Assembly: GCA_011317545.1 (NCBI GenBank)
Contig: WUJK01000004.1
Coordinates: 2,232,001 to 2,296,000 of the forward strand
Direction: 5' to 3'
Length of the DNA stretch: 64,000 nt
Source of the DNA: Coniella vitis
Lineage: Eukaryota > Ascomycota > Sordariomycetes > Diaporthales > Schizoparmaceae
Shown here: piece by piece, positions 11,012 to 22,047 of the stretch
Numbering within the stretch: the first letter of the stretch is position 1
Layout of the letters: each line of letters opens with the position of its first letter
Position numbers and translations under genes: made by a program
The notes under the pieces: generated by a model
What the model was told of the DNA's origin: nothing
Databases searched by the model: none
What the model saw: only the letters and a program-made list of their open reading frames with translations

Positions 11012-12406
11012 TATGGATACGCCGGAAGAAAATGAACCGACAAGATGGAAATGAAAGTGAATCAAACATACAAAAAGAAAAAGCAAATAACGGAAAAAAA
11101 GGTTTTCTTGAGATACCCGAGCCGGGGACATGATGTCAATGTAGTATAGATATAGATGGGAAAGTTGCAATCAACGAAGCGATGGTTTTGGACGATCAAT
11201 ATGACGCCCACCCTTTGACATGTGATCTTGAAAATATGTCTTGTGTAGTTCGTGCCATAGCCCGGATGAATAAGATTTCGAGTCATTCAATTATCGTTTT
11301 TTCCGGTTCGTGATCCTCTTCTACATATTATGTAGAAGATATCATAAGAGAGAGGCCTACGTTCGACAAGCTGCACCACAGTCAAAAGATACACAGCACA
11401 TAAAAAGCAAAGGAGGCAGCACAATGCCCTCGCACGCCATGCGTTACCCCACGACAATCAATATCCAAAACCCAAGGCCCCCCAAAAGAGGGGGGACAAT
11501 GTAAATTTAAAAGATTGCAGACAATTTAACAGCAACATGGGGATTCGTAATCTGCTGCCTTGCAATTGGACTAAGGGGCCGTTTTCTTCTCATACCAAGT
11601 AAACTGAAATTATCTTTTTATGGGTTGTGGGTTGTGCAAGTCAGGTGTGTATGGCACTGTGATGTCGTGTCAAGCAGCGGCTTATACTGGGTATGTATCG
11701 GGAGTGGCTTAGCGTTTACTATATGTAAGTACTACTCTGTACTTAGAGCACTAGCAATATCAAAGATGAGGAAGTAGAAAGAGCTGTAGGTGTAATATGG
11801 TGTGGTTTTGTTCTTCTCTCTTGAAGCAGATTTGGAAGGTATCTAGGTAGTTTGTGTAAGCTTCGTCTGAGTTTGGGATTCTAGATATAACTCATCAGAC
11901 AGGTTTAGCACGGGTTAAGAGATGGCGCAAAAAGTCTTTACAGATATGCTAGAGTAGATCTCCACAGCCGCGCTTATGCGACGATGTCAGAATGTATAGC
12001 AAACCATCAAGTGCTAGGGGGTTTTGGTATTGTCGATCAGGCACCGGATCTTCATCTAAGCCTTACAGGGCGGGTCTCGGGTTGTTGGGATTTGCATGTG
12101 GGTGATAAGTGTATATTGGACATTTGTAGTCTAGAAATATTTTTTAATCTTTTTCAGCTTGTTACCTTTTCCACGCGAGATAGCCCGGTGCCATTGGAAC
12201 CGTGACCTTATGGTGTGTTGACTCTGTAGGAAAAAAAACAGGTCATGAGTCGACGGGGATTATCTGGTGTTCATGCCTTTGTCAAGAACGGAGCCATATA
12301 TTAACACGGCACTGTATCTAGCCCCGCTACAGTACGCTATATTCTACGATATCTCCGTCAGCATTAAATGCTTCTTACTACTGTGTCCCATCAACAGATC
12401 CTCCCC
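11012..12406. other. convergent 3' spacer between AKR and MFS genes
   Basis: Contains the 3' untranslated regions of both flanking genes and no supported gene. A perfect 11-bp inverted repeat with a 1-nt centre lies at 11317-11339. The rest is AT-rich with poly-A and poly-T runs. Confidence 0.6.
11317..11339. repeat. 11-bp inverted repeat
   Basis: Arms TCTTCTACATA and TATGTAGAAGA are separated by a single T. It lies about 300 bp past the AKR stop, so it could form a hairpin or cruciform in the AKR 3' region. The arms resemble the dispersed TACATAGTA family but are not the same. Confidence 0.7.
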
Positions 12407-13991
12407 TTAAGGCGTCGATGTGCTAACCTCCTGCACATCCTCAGCAAGGCCCTGCAAATCGCCCTCCCCCATCACTCCATCCCACCCATGCTCCACAAGA
12501 TACGCACGAAACTTCTCATCCCGTCTGCCCAGGTCCTCGCCCGTGATAGTCGGCACAAACGCCCACGTCACGAGGATCCCCGCCAGCCCGCAAATGGCCG
12601 CAATGATAAACGTCCATTTCTTGCCCAGGTGCTCCTCGATGGGGGTGAAGGCCTCGGTGCCAATGGCTGCGCCCGCCTTGCCCATGGCCGCGCTGATGCC
12701 GTAGCACGTCCCGCGCACGCTCGTCGCGTAGCTCTCGCTGGCGAGCAGACCCAGCATGTTGCCGGGGCCAAAGTTGCCCATGCTTTGCATCAGGCCGTAG
12801 AAGACGACAAAGAGCGGGAGGATGTGCGTGATGCGCTCATACGCGAGGCCGATGATGAGGCCAAAGACAATGTAGCCCGAGAAGCCCACCATCATGATGT
12901 TCTTGCGGCCGAGGCGGTCGCACAGGAAGGCACCGGCGAAGACACCGGGCAGCGCAATGATGCCGAGGAGGAGCTGCCACTCGGCGGTGCGGACGATTGT
13001 GTCGCCGCCCGTCACGACCGAGGAGATGATTGTGCCGGAGAAGACGCCGTTGGGGAAGGTGATGAAGTCGTACAGGAACCAGGCGCCACAGGTTCCCAGG
13101 AGGGTCTTCCAGTAGTAGCGGAAGACGAGGCCGTAGGGGACGGCTTTCTTGATGGCGCCGCGGCGGTAGAGCTTCGAGTTGAGCATCTTGAGGCGGAAGT
13201 AGAAGACAGAGAGAGGGAAGATGCATCCAATGCCGAAGCAGACTCGCCACACAGTCGACAGGTGGTTCTGCCCCGCTGCAGAGAGCACAATCAAGAAGAC
13301 AATGACGGCAAAAGGGCCCCCAAAAGACAGTGGCAGGTTCGTGACGAGGATGAAGATGGTGCCGCGCCGCTTGCTGGTCGCTTCGTGCTCGTTGGCTGCC
13401 TCGGAAGCCGACACACTTGATGCTGGGTATTCGCCGCCTGTGCCAAAGCCTACGACGCCGCGGGCAATGGTAATCATCCAAAACATGCCTCCGATTGTGG
13501 CGCCGTGAGCGGCGGTTGCGAGGATGCCACCAATGACAATCAACAGTGTCGTCACAACAATGGCTGTTTTGCGGCCCAAGTAGTCGCAGGTGAGACCGAT
13601 AACCACCTGTCCGATGACTTCGCCGACGAGCAGTGCGCTTGAGACCTTTGTGCTGACGGGAGATGTGTACTGGTCTGGGTACTCCTTCTTGAAGAGCACA
13701 TTGGTCATTGTCATGAGATTGTTTTGGTATCCATCGGAGATGAGAGCGGCGCCGGCACAGAACTGGATGAGGTTCAATCATTAGCCGTCCGTCTTCGTTC
13801 GACTGTGCATAAACCCCAGAGCAACCTACAATTGTGAAAAGGTCCGATATGGTCTGTCTTTTGCTTCGAATGGGCGCGACTGCCACCTCATCATACTGAG
13901 ATTTGTCGCTTTCGAGCTTGACAATCGAGGTGTCCTTGTCGACACCATCATTCTGGACGGTCGCCTCCTTTGAGATCTGCTCGGCACCCAT
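12407..13991 (-). CDS. MFS permease, GIT1-like (glycerophosphoinositol/phosphate family)
   Basis: Two exons, 13991-13830 and 13762-12407, give 505 aa. The 67-bp intron (GTAGGT...CATCCAG) keeps phase 0 and joins SDLFTI to FCAGAALISDGYQNN, the family's first transmembrane segment. The protein has about 12 membrane helices with MFS loop motifs CDYLGRKTA and CDRLGRKNI. An N-terminal cytosolic stretch of ~55 charged residues and a short acidic C-terminal tail flank them. 'LISDGYQNN' and 'GFGTGGEYPASS' are typical of the GIT/PHS branch, proton symporters for glycerophosphodiesters or phosphate at the plasma membrane. Exact substrate cannot be read from sequence. A run of 14 C lies 39-52 nt upstream of the ATG on the coding strand. 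Confidence 0.92.
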
Positions 13992-14029
13992 GACGGAGTC
14001 GAGCCTGTCGTCTAGGCAGTGCTTCTTTT

Positions 14030-14043
14030 GGGGGGGGGGGGGG
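14030..14043 (-). repeat. C14 run in the MFS gene leader
   Basis: A homopolymer of 14 G on the plus strand (C on the coding strand) sits 39-52 nt before the permease start codon, inside the likely 5' untranslated region or core promoter. Such runs are length-unstable and can also be pyrimidine-tract promoter elements. Confidence 0.7.
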
Positions 14044-15586
14044 CCTTGGAAGCTTGACTTCTGTAAGTGCACATGCGAAGAGGTGTGTCCTCTCAACGGT
14101 CGATGAACAGAGCAAGCGTCGCTTGTTCAAAGGGCCAGAGACAGACCTTGAGGAAAAGGTTCGGGCAATCGGTCGCCGTCTCGGCCTGATAAGGCGCATT
14201 CGCCTCGCTGTACCAACGGCGGCATATCGTTATACTCTGCCTCCCCAGACTTATCCCGGTGCAGCAAGTGTGCGCGTGCTTCACGGCCTCATCTTGATAG
14301 GCCTGCTCCAGACAGCCAGCCGAATGGATCCCCCTACTATGCATGCCCTTGCAGCAAGGCCCCTGTCCAGTCCATCTGCATTTGGAGTATCACCGACATG
14401 TTGCGTCGGCGTCGACGCGGCAAACGATGTTCTAGAGCAAAGCAGTGCATAGCCCATGGGATGGGTGATTGGGATTGATGTTGTGCTGGCGCTTCACCAT
14501 GGGAGACCAAGAATAGCTGCCAAGTTCAATGTTGGCGAGAACCTCGATGCTCGAAATCGGCCCTCTTGACGTCTTGGCGGTTCGATGCTAAGCTTTCTGG
14601 CTTTCTAGGCGTTCAGAGCGGCGCTGTTCCTCGGGCTTTCTAGGTGTTGCCGCTGTTGGCAGGGCCATTCTCAAGCTTTAACCAAAAGCCCCAGTTATCA
14701 GAACAGTGCCCCACCCTCTCCACAGCCAGGTTGGGGGCTCTCAACCGCTAGCGAGGCACGTGCCCACGGTTGCACCCATCATCGGCCCAGAGCCTGCCTG
14801 CCTGTCCTGAGTCTTGTGCGTCTCGTTTTTTTCTTCTTTCTTTTGTTTCTGTTCCCCAGTCTTCGTGTCTACCAACAGCTGCGAACTCGGAGAGGCATTG
14901 GACCGGAAGAGTTCCATCATGGAGAGAGACAGTTGCCTGTGCTGGCTTCGTGACAAAGCAGCTTATCCCGTAAACTGTTTCCCCACTGCAGTTATCAACT
15001 CCTGTGGATAGACTCTGTTTCTTGCGTCTTCAATTCTCGGACGATTCGTTCTGTTTCTCGCACGTTCTTCGAGTCTGCCCGCGAAATACGCTGTTCGGAG
15101 GTAGTTGTGCTGCTCAGGGCCCGCAAAGGGAATCGGTTAGCAGCACAAAGCACTCGGCGTCCACAATACTATGCATATCCTGCAGCACGTGGTGGTCTTG
15201 TAAGTTATTATGTGGGACTCGCAGCGTTTACTACCATGTAGGCGCGGGGGAAAGTTCTAGCGAGTCTGGGGTAGCGGTTCATAGCGAGCGAGTGATAAGA
15301 CCCAAGGGGGCGGAGCGCAACAACCACCGCACACCAGTGGCCGTCCAGCGTTCCATCCAGCCTGTCGAAGACGAGAGCATGTGCTCATATACATAGTATG
15401 TTCAAAGTAAATTATGAGTTGGATGATTTTGTTGCAAATGGGCCCATCTCGTACCTTGACTGGCGAAAATTTCTCTAGGCTCGCCCCTTGAGCGCGCGCT
15501 CTACTCTCTCTCTTCAAAGATCCAAAGGCAATCAACTCCCTTTTGACGCTTTGCCAGCTGCAGAGCCTCGGCTCATGCACAAGACC
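14044..15586. other. spacer between MFS and GH28 genes
   Basis: It holds the MFS promoter at the left and the GH28 3' end at the right. No open frame looks like a gene. One TACATAGTA motif lies at 15390. Confidence 0.55.
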
Positions 15587-17541
15587 TCATGTCAACAGCC
15601 CATCGATACTTATCCCCGCCTCCAGTTGCGTCGAATTCGCCACACCGCAGGTGGCGTTGAAGCCCTCCACGTTGGTGCACACCGCCGTGGCTGTCCCGCT
15701 GGCTGGCGACACGGCGATGTCATTCACCTGGAAATTGGAACATACCGAGTATGGCGAACAGGCCAGCGATACCGTCTTCGTCCCAACCGATTCATTCATC
15801 CACCCTGTGAAGTTGGTCCACGTGATATTGTCCAACGTGAAGCCGGTGGCCGGGTACTCTGAACACGACGGCACGTCCCAACCCGCCCATGCGCTGCACT
15901 GTTGGATGAGCACAGGCGCAGCGGTGATATTCTCAATGTGGAAATTTTTGAACACTATTCAGCGTGGGTGGTCAGCCGAGGATCGTGTGGCCTCCCGCAG
16001 CCAGGCTTCGAAAGTATGTATCCTGACTCCACGTCAAGACCCAGGAACTTACAGACGTTCTTCACTGAGCCTGTGCCATTGCCGCCGCCCTGTGGTGGGT
16101 AATATGTCGATTTGCCCATATACGTCTTCACGTAGGCCCCCGTACGGCTTCCGATAAGCTGCGCATGCCATCTGTGTTAGCCTCAACCAACATTGCTACG
16201 GCAAATCGAGACCGCGTACCGTGACATCTTCGGCCGTGATGTTCTCCACTAAATCGAACACGCCTTCGTACTGCCCCAGGCTTCCAATCGCAATGCCGGC
16301 CGTGTTGACGCATGTCAAGTTCTTGACATACATATTTGTCGAACCTGTGAACCATGCAGCAGGCCATGGAATCTCAGCAATCTTTGCATCAGCAATGGAG
16401 GCGAGTGCTCGTCAGGGTTGACCTACCAGGCTTGAAACTGATACAGTCATCTCCTGTATTGGCGTAGCTGTTCTACATTCATCCCGTCAGCGTGGAAATC
16501 ACCCGTTCTTTGGTAACAATCGAGTGGTGGTCGGGCCTTACTTGTATGGTGATATTGTCACTGTTGATCGTATCCCATCCATCAGTGTTGCCCAGATTAC
16601 CAGGATTTGCCTTGGGGCGGTACAGCTTGATCAGCACCAGATCATGGCAGTTCCATGGACATGATCATTTCCCAAGCCCACCTAGCGCTTCACTCACCTG
16701 ATAATCATCTGATGTGCTGGAAAGATAGATGTTGTCGACCAGAATGTTCTTTGATTCTACCATCACAAAATTCCTGTATACTGTCTGTCAAATTTCGGGC
16801 TTTGTACCGAATGGAATAAGATGGTGTAGAAGACCGCTCGTCCTTGTGTAAATTGTATGATTCGATCACACAAACAACACAAACTTGAGCCTCACTTTAT
16901 AGAAGAAGAAATGAAATCTTACCATTTTCCAGACTGCAAAATTTTGAAATTCTTGGCCACGGCATTGGTGACATTGCGCAAGCAGAACGGAATAGGCCGG
17001 CCAAAGAGCCCACCAACTCCGAGAGCCAAGTCATACCATACCTGGCCTTGCCCGTTGATCACTCCAGTGTCATGGCCGTCAATGGTGATATCCTGACCAG
17101 AGAACTCCATGGCAATCGAGATATTCTGGAAGTAGTAATGCGAGCCATGCTGTATCCAGTAGCGAACATCGGTAGAATACTAAATTTGGGCCGACTGTCA
17201 GAAATGAGAGCACAGGATTCATGCGCTGTCTGTGACCATCATCTTTGAGATCTCGACCTCGCTGTTTGGATGGAGGAACCAGATGGGCATACCAGAAGGG
17301 TGCCTCGCAGGTCCACCTGGACATTGCTCAGATTGTGCAGCTGCAATACCGTCTGTATATCGTACGTGGTGTTTTCTTGAAAGACCACACGGCCATTCAC
17401 GCCGCACTCGTGGAAGGCTTGCCGGATAGCCGGGGCGTCGTCGGTGCCATTCCCACTGGCGGGAATAACGCACGTCTTATTCCAGGCTGCCTGGGCAGCT
17501 GCCAAGGGCAGAGAAAGCAGGAGCGTATCGAATATCCTCAT
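15587..17541 (-). CDS. GH28 exo-polygalacturonase-like enzyme, eight exons
   Basis: Predicted exons: 17541-17293, 17179-16923, 16773-16698, 16610-16542, 16472-16427, 16344-16220, 16158-16053, 15954-15587 (431 aa). Frame continuity holds at all seven introns (61-149 bp). The acceptor of exon 4 is the least certain: an upstream one would add LYRPK. A signal peptide (MRIFDTLLLSLPLAAAQA) points to secretion, and there are many N-glycosylation sites. The beta-helix core keeps the GH28 acids: N202-T-D204 (GNTDGWDT) and D225-D226 (TGDDCISF). GSLGQY is the exo-acting subgroup mark. Two usual motifs are changed: the GSHG histidine position reads NTAG (Ala248), and RIK reads YVK (283-285). Family role: removing galacturonic acid from chain ends of pectin. 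Whether this copy is active or has another specificity is unclear. Confidence 0.88.
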
Positions 17542-19019
17542 TATGTAAAAAGAGAGAAAAGAGGAACTGTTGTTGGTGTGTTAAGGCGGTGCACAAACAC
17601 AGCCTGTTTTCTGCGTGAATCCGGTACAAGCCTTTTAAGTAGCTTGCCCCGTGGCAGCCACGGATGCTCGCGGCTCGTCGTGGTATTCCCTCCTCCCACT
17701 CTCGCACGCACATGGACCCGCTTGGCGAAATGCTGCAGTAGGATTTCGCCATCGGCTTGTTGAATTTGAGGATATGTATGGTTTGGAAAAGTGGCAAGCA
17801 AGGGCTCCTGTCTTCTCGGGGCGGTGTACAGCGAGCTGGCGAAAGGATCTGCAGCAAAACGGGTTGAGAGCATCTGCACGAGGAAACGAGGCCTGCATAA
17901 GCATAAGTATCTTCATGGCATTACTCCATTTTACATGCCTGATAACAAAATACACATGAGTAGGTGGCTGTGATAATTAAGGCTATTAAACTGGAACCAA
18001 GTAGTGGTGACTGCTCTTAGACTATGCTTTTTAATGGCATAGTCATTTTCACTGGAATTATTGTTTATCTGGGTTCTTTCGTTCATAAGACAATTTTGAT
18101 TGTACCCTTAAGAAGAGTGATATTATTGAAAACCCTTACGGAGAGTGGTCCATCAGACCTCATGGCAGCCGAGCTGGGCATTGATTGGTTGTAATATCTG
18201 AATGCTCCCAGCATTAACACATTAATCGGTATTCACAGATAGCAAGTTGATATGATCGCTGATCAAGAAAATCAACAACCAGATTTGCAAACAATGACAC
18301 CGTGGAACCCGAGGGACTTGGTGTCAAATCAACTTGAACAGAAGGGGTCTGAAGTCCTTTTAGTCTATGCCGGAATAGCAGATGGCAAACAACTTATATG
18401 CGAGCCATCCAGCCGAGCATCTCTGCGAATGCGTTTATCCACAGCAGCCGATAATGCAAGCTGTTGTTGCAGGATTGTCCTTCATCTGCTTAGACCAGGA
18501 CAGGTCAGCATGTACTTTGCTCTGCTTTAGATTGAGCTGGGCGCTGTGACCGACCACTTTGGGAGCAGAAGACTCCTTGTTGCCTTTTCGTGTAATAGCG
18601 TGTTTGTGATTAACAAGCTTTGTTGGAGCTTCTCAAATTGTCGTTGCTTTTCCACTGCTTGCTTGAAGTGGGAGCTGATTAACACAGAGTGTTACAGCAG
18701 CAAGGCAACAGCAGCTCCTTCCTTCCCAACTCCTAGCTCACCCATCGTGCTGCCTCAGCAAATCTTTTGACCACACCGTCTCGAAACTCCGAATTGAGCC
18801 AGCACCGCTCGAGAACGTTCGCCATTGAGGCCTGGTTACCTCAAGCTATCGTTTTGGCAACAATCACAGGATCAGCAGTCCCTTTCCTCCGATGTAGTCA
18901 TAAATGATCGGCAGCAGCAAAAACATCCAACGTCCGCTACATCCAGCCGCAGCACGCCGTACTGAACGACGCGCACATCTTGAAACAACAAATTGTAAGG
19001 TCGCGCTGAGTAATCCCCC
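17542..19019. other. divergent promoter region of GH28 and helicase genes
   Basis: No gene seen. It contains a hairpin at 18020-18044. A possible 68-bp leader intron of the helicase (GTAAGG at 18995, CTCTCAG at 19062) begins at its right end. Confidence 0.5.
18020..18044. repeat. 8-bp stem hairpin
   Basis: GACTATGC and GCATAGTC flank the 9-nt loop TTTTTAATG. It stands alone, about 1 kb from both neighbouring starts. It has no coding role that I can see. Confidence 0.5.
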
Positions 19020-22000
19020 ATGCCTTTTTATATGTCCTGGTCACTGATTAAAGATCTCTCAGAAGATCGAGCGACATCAACCAAGCCGTCTACGGTGATG
19101 CCGAGTTCAGCCACGATGACCTCTTCCAAACCACTCTACGTCTTTAACACAGCCGAGGAGTACTACCGGCGTCATCATGCTGGAGTCCTGCGCGAGTTCG
19201 AGAATGAGAGCAAAGAGGTCTTGGCCTTCAATCAAAAGCAGAGCAAACACAGGGCCTGGGTGCTCGCCAAGGATTACGAGACGAAGAGCCACACCTACTG
19301 GATTCTGATCGTCCGCCCCGGTGAGCAAGGGGCCGAATTTCTTTTTCCCCGAGAAGGAGAGTCTTGTGAGATCCAGTTTTGGACCAAGTCAGGCAGCGAA
19401 AAGAAGTGGAGGAAGCAATGGGAAGCGGAGCGTATCGAGAATCCTGCCGCTTTGTTTGGCATACCCGAGGGCGAAGCCCATCACCTGCCTTCCTTCAAGG
19501 TCAAAGTCCCAAGTGAAGTCCCGAAGGATATCATCAATCCGTTAGAGGGTGATCCAGATGAAATCGGACATACCGCCAAGAGTCGCCTGGTTGGAAAATA
19601 CGGTCTGGCCGACAAAAGGTCCATCAGAGTCTCGCTGCAGCTGCGCATGTCGTCTGCTACCAAGGATGCCGAGACGGCCGCCTTGGACAAGTTGTACAAG
19701 AATTCTGAGGGAGCCCTGAGCGCCAAACAGAAGGCGGCATTCAATTACGTGCTCAACTTCAAAGGGATACCTTTCCAGGTCAATATGTTTAACCACTTCC
19801 CGCATCTGCGGGACCCGCTGAACAATCCTGGAAAGATGCCTGAAGCGATCGTCAGTTTGCTCAAGGGCTTTAATGACCACCAGCGTGCCGCGTACAAGGC
19901 TGTTTTGAGTAGCCTCCCGTGTGGCATCGGCATTATACCAGGTGGTCCCGGGGCTGGCAAAACACACTGGAACCTGGTTGTCACAGCCGCGATTCAGTGC
20001 AAAGACGTTGTCTACTACGAACCCAACGTTCGCACCAACCACTCAGCCAAGATCCTTTACCTGCTTGACATCAACAAGCCACTCGACGACACGTGCAACA
20101 AGATTGTGAAGCTATACAGGCGCCTGGGCTTGAAGAAGCATGCAGTCAGGCTGTACGGTTGGCACTACAATTCCAAAAATGGCATACCTGACTTCTCAAA
20201 GAAGTTCCTGTTCATCTGCCGGATGAATAGGTACCGTCGCACCGCGTCGAATGAAGGCTGTCTTGCACCTACACTTGACGAACTTGCCTGGGACACTTAT
20301 CAAGCAGGGAGAACCACAAAGTACTCAAAACTGCATCAGCAGATGAATTTGCAGCTTAAAGGCAAGAGACAGGTGGATGACACGGACTCTCTGAAGAGCG
20401 CCATCAACCACTTGTACCTCGATGTCTTGGACAGCGTAGACTTCATTGCCACGACTCCAGTGCCTGCTTCTACTGGTTTCGACGGGCTTTACAATCCCGA
20501 CATTGTCATCTTTGACGAGTCCCCGCACGCCAGGGAGGCTTCCACCTTGGTAGCCATTGCACAATTCGATCCTATTGCATGGATATTCAGCGGAGTAAGT
20601 GCCAACGAAACACGCTCATACAATGTCTTGATGCTGTGTGGAACTGACCTCGATGCTCCAGGATCATCGACAAACTCGCCCATTCGTGGCATCTGATGAT
20701 GTTCGCTCCAACCCATGGGCACCTCAAATGCTTGTCTCAATGATGGAACGTGCTGATCATGCGGGAGCAATATCACACTCCCTCCTGATCAACCACCGCG
20801 CCTACGGTGGTCTGCAGCAGCTGGCTTCGACCATGTTCTACAATGGCAAGATGGTTAGTGGCTACAAGGAGAACGAGGCAACCCCGCCCAACGTCCGGTA
20901 TCTTCAGACTTATCTCGAACGATTTCTTCCAATTGGTCAATCATGCCGTGAACCGCGCCTAATCGTGTATGATGCCAAGAATGCGGAAACCAGAGTCGGA
21001 ACAAGCTGGTTCAACCCTTCACACATTGAGTGGGTGATGGACAGGGTTCAAGAACTCTTGCCAGATCCCAGATTCCAGCAAGTGGGCAAGAGTGAAAGAG
21101 CGACCATACTCATCATCAGTCCGTACAAAGAATCATACCATCGATACAAAAAAGCCATCAAGGCCTTGCCGCGACAGTGGCAGACACGCTTGAATGTCGA
21201 AGGCCGGTGCGAAGCACGTACCATTGATACTGTCCAAGGCGGAGAAGCTGACTTTGTTTTCTTGGATATGGTTCGCTCAGTGGCGACGGATTTCACTGAC
21301 GACCCCAACCGTCTTAATGTTGCTTTGACCCGTGCTCGTCAAGCAGAGATTGTGCTGATGCACCCCGGAAGTAAGCCCCTCCTCGCGTATTCACACGACG
21401 GTTTCTTGCCGCATGTCTAACGTATAGTTGTTCCAGTGAGGCGTTACACGCTGCATTTGAGCCGAGTTTTTAGCCATGTTGCCTCCCTTGGACAGGTCAT
21501 TGAGATCAACAAGCCACGGACGACGTCAGCTCTGACAAGCAGAGTGCCGGTGGCCCACCGAGAACAGTTTGAGAAGACTACAGAGACCGTTGTGTTTGAA
21601 GGCCAGCCGCCTAGTAAACACACCAAAGACGACAATGGACAAATCCCACCCAGGTTCTCCATGGCCGATGATGGAGGACCGGAGTCCATCTTTGCCGATA
21701 CATTTTCAGGCCTCAACAATATCATGCAAGGCATCCTAGACGAGAAGAAGGCAAAGCATGCCAAGGCAAGAACCCGAAAGGCCTTGCTTCAAGATGCTGG
21801 GATCCAGACCACGCAGCTTGTTGACCACAACGCAACATCACACAAGCAGCCTGAAATAGCGAATAGCAGAGGACCGCAATTCATGGAGTCGCTGACTAGC
21901 GATCGAAATGCGCGCTTAATTGCATGCAGTCCGGCAGTCCATCGACCTGCTGAGCATATCACGTCTCCTCCGAACCAGGAATCCAGGGATTTCCGCGGAC

Positions 22001-22047
22001 CTATCGCAGAAACAAGGGCACTTCATTGCGAATCTTCCTGGTGGTAA
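19020..22047 (+). CDS. SF1 (UPF1/DNA2/NAM7-like) helicase family protein
   Basis: Exons 19020-20594, 20662-21370 and 21428-22047 give 967 aa. Introns of 67 and 57 bp are supported by protein continuity (IFSG-DHRQTRP and LMHPG-...VPVRRYTL). Motif I (Walker A) is GGPGAGKTH (308-316); motif II is FDESPHA (D499, E500); motif III is GDHRQTRP (from 525); the region from RTIDTVQGGEADFV (about 711-724) is motif V; RLNVALTRAR (742-751) is motif VI. The fold is an ATP-driven nucleic-acid translocase. The N-terminal ~300 residues and the polar C-terminal ~200 residues have no domain I recognise. Motif Ia (VVYYEPNVRTN) and the SLLINHRAYGGL segment differ from canonical UPF1, so this belongs to a divergent fungal branch with unknown role. 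If the leader intron 18995-19062 is real, the start would be ATG 19098 (941 aa). Confidence 0.87.

Noticed and set aside
12368..13420. Plus-strand open frame of 350 codons
   Set aside because: It is the antisense shadow of the MFS permease; the charged repetitive translation reflects the membrane protein's codons.
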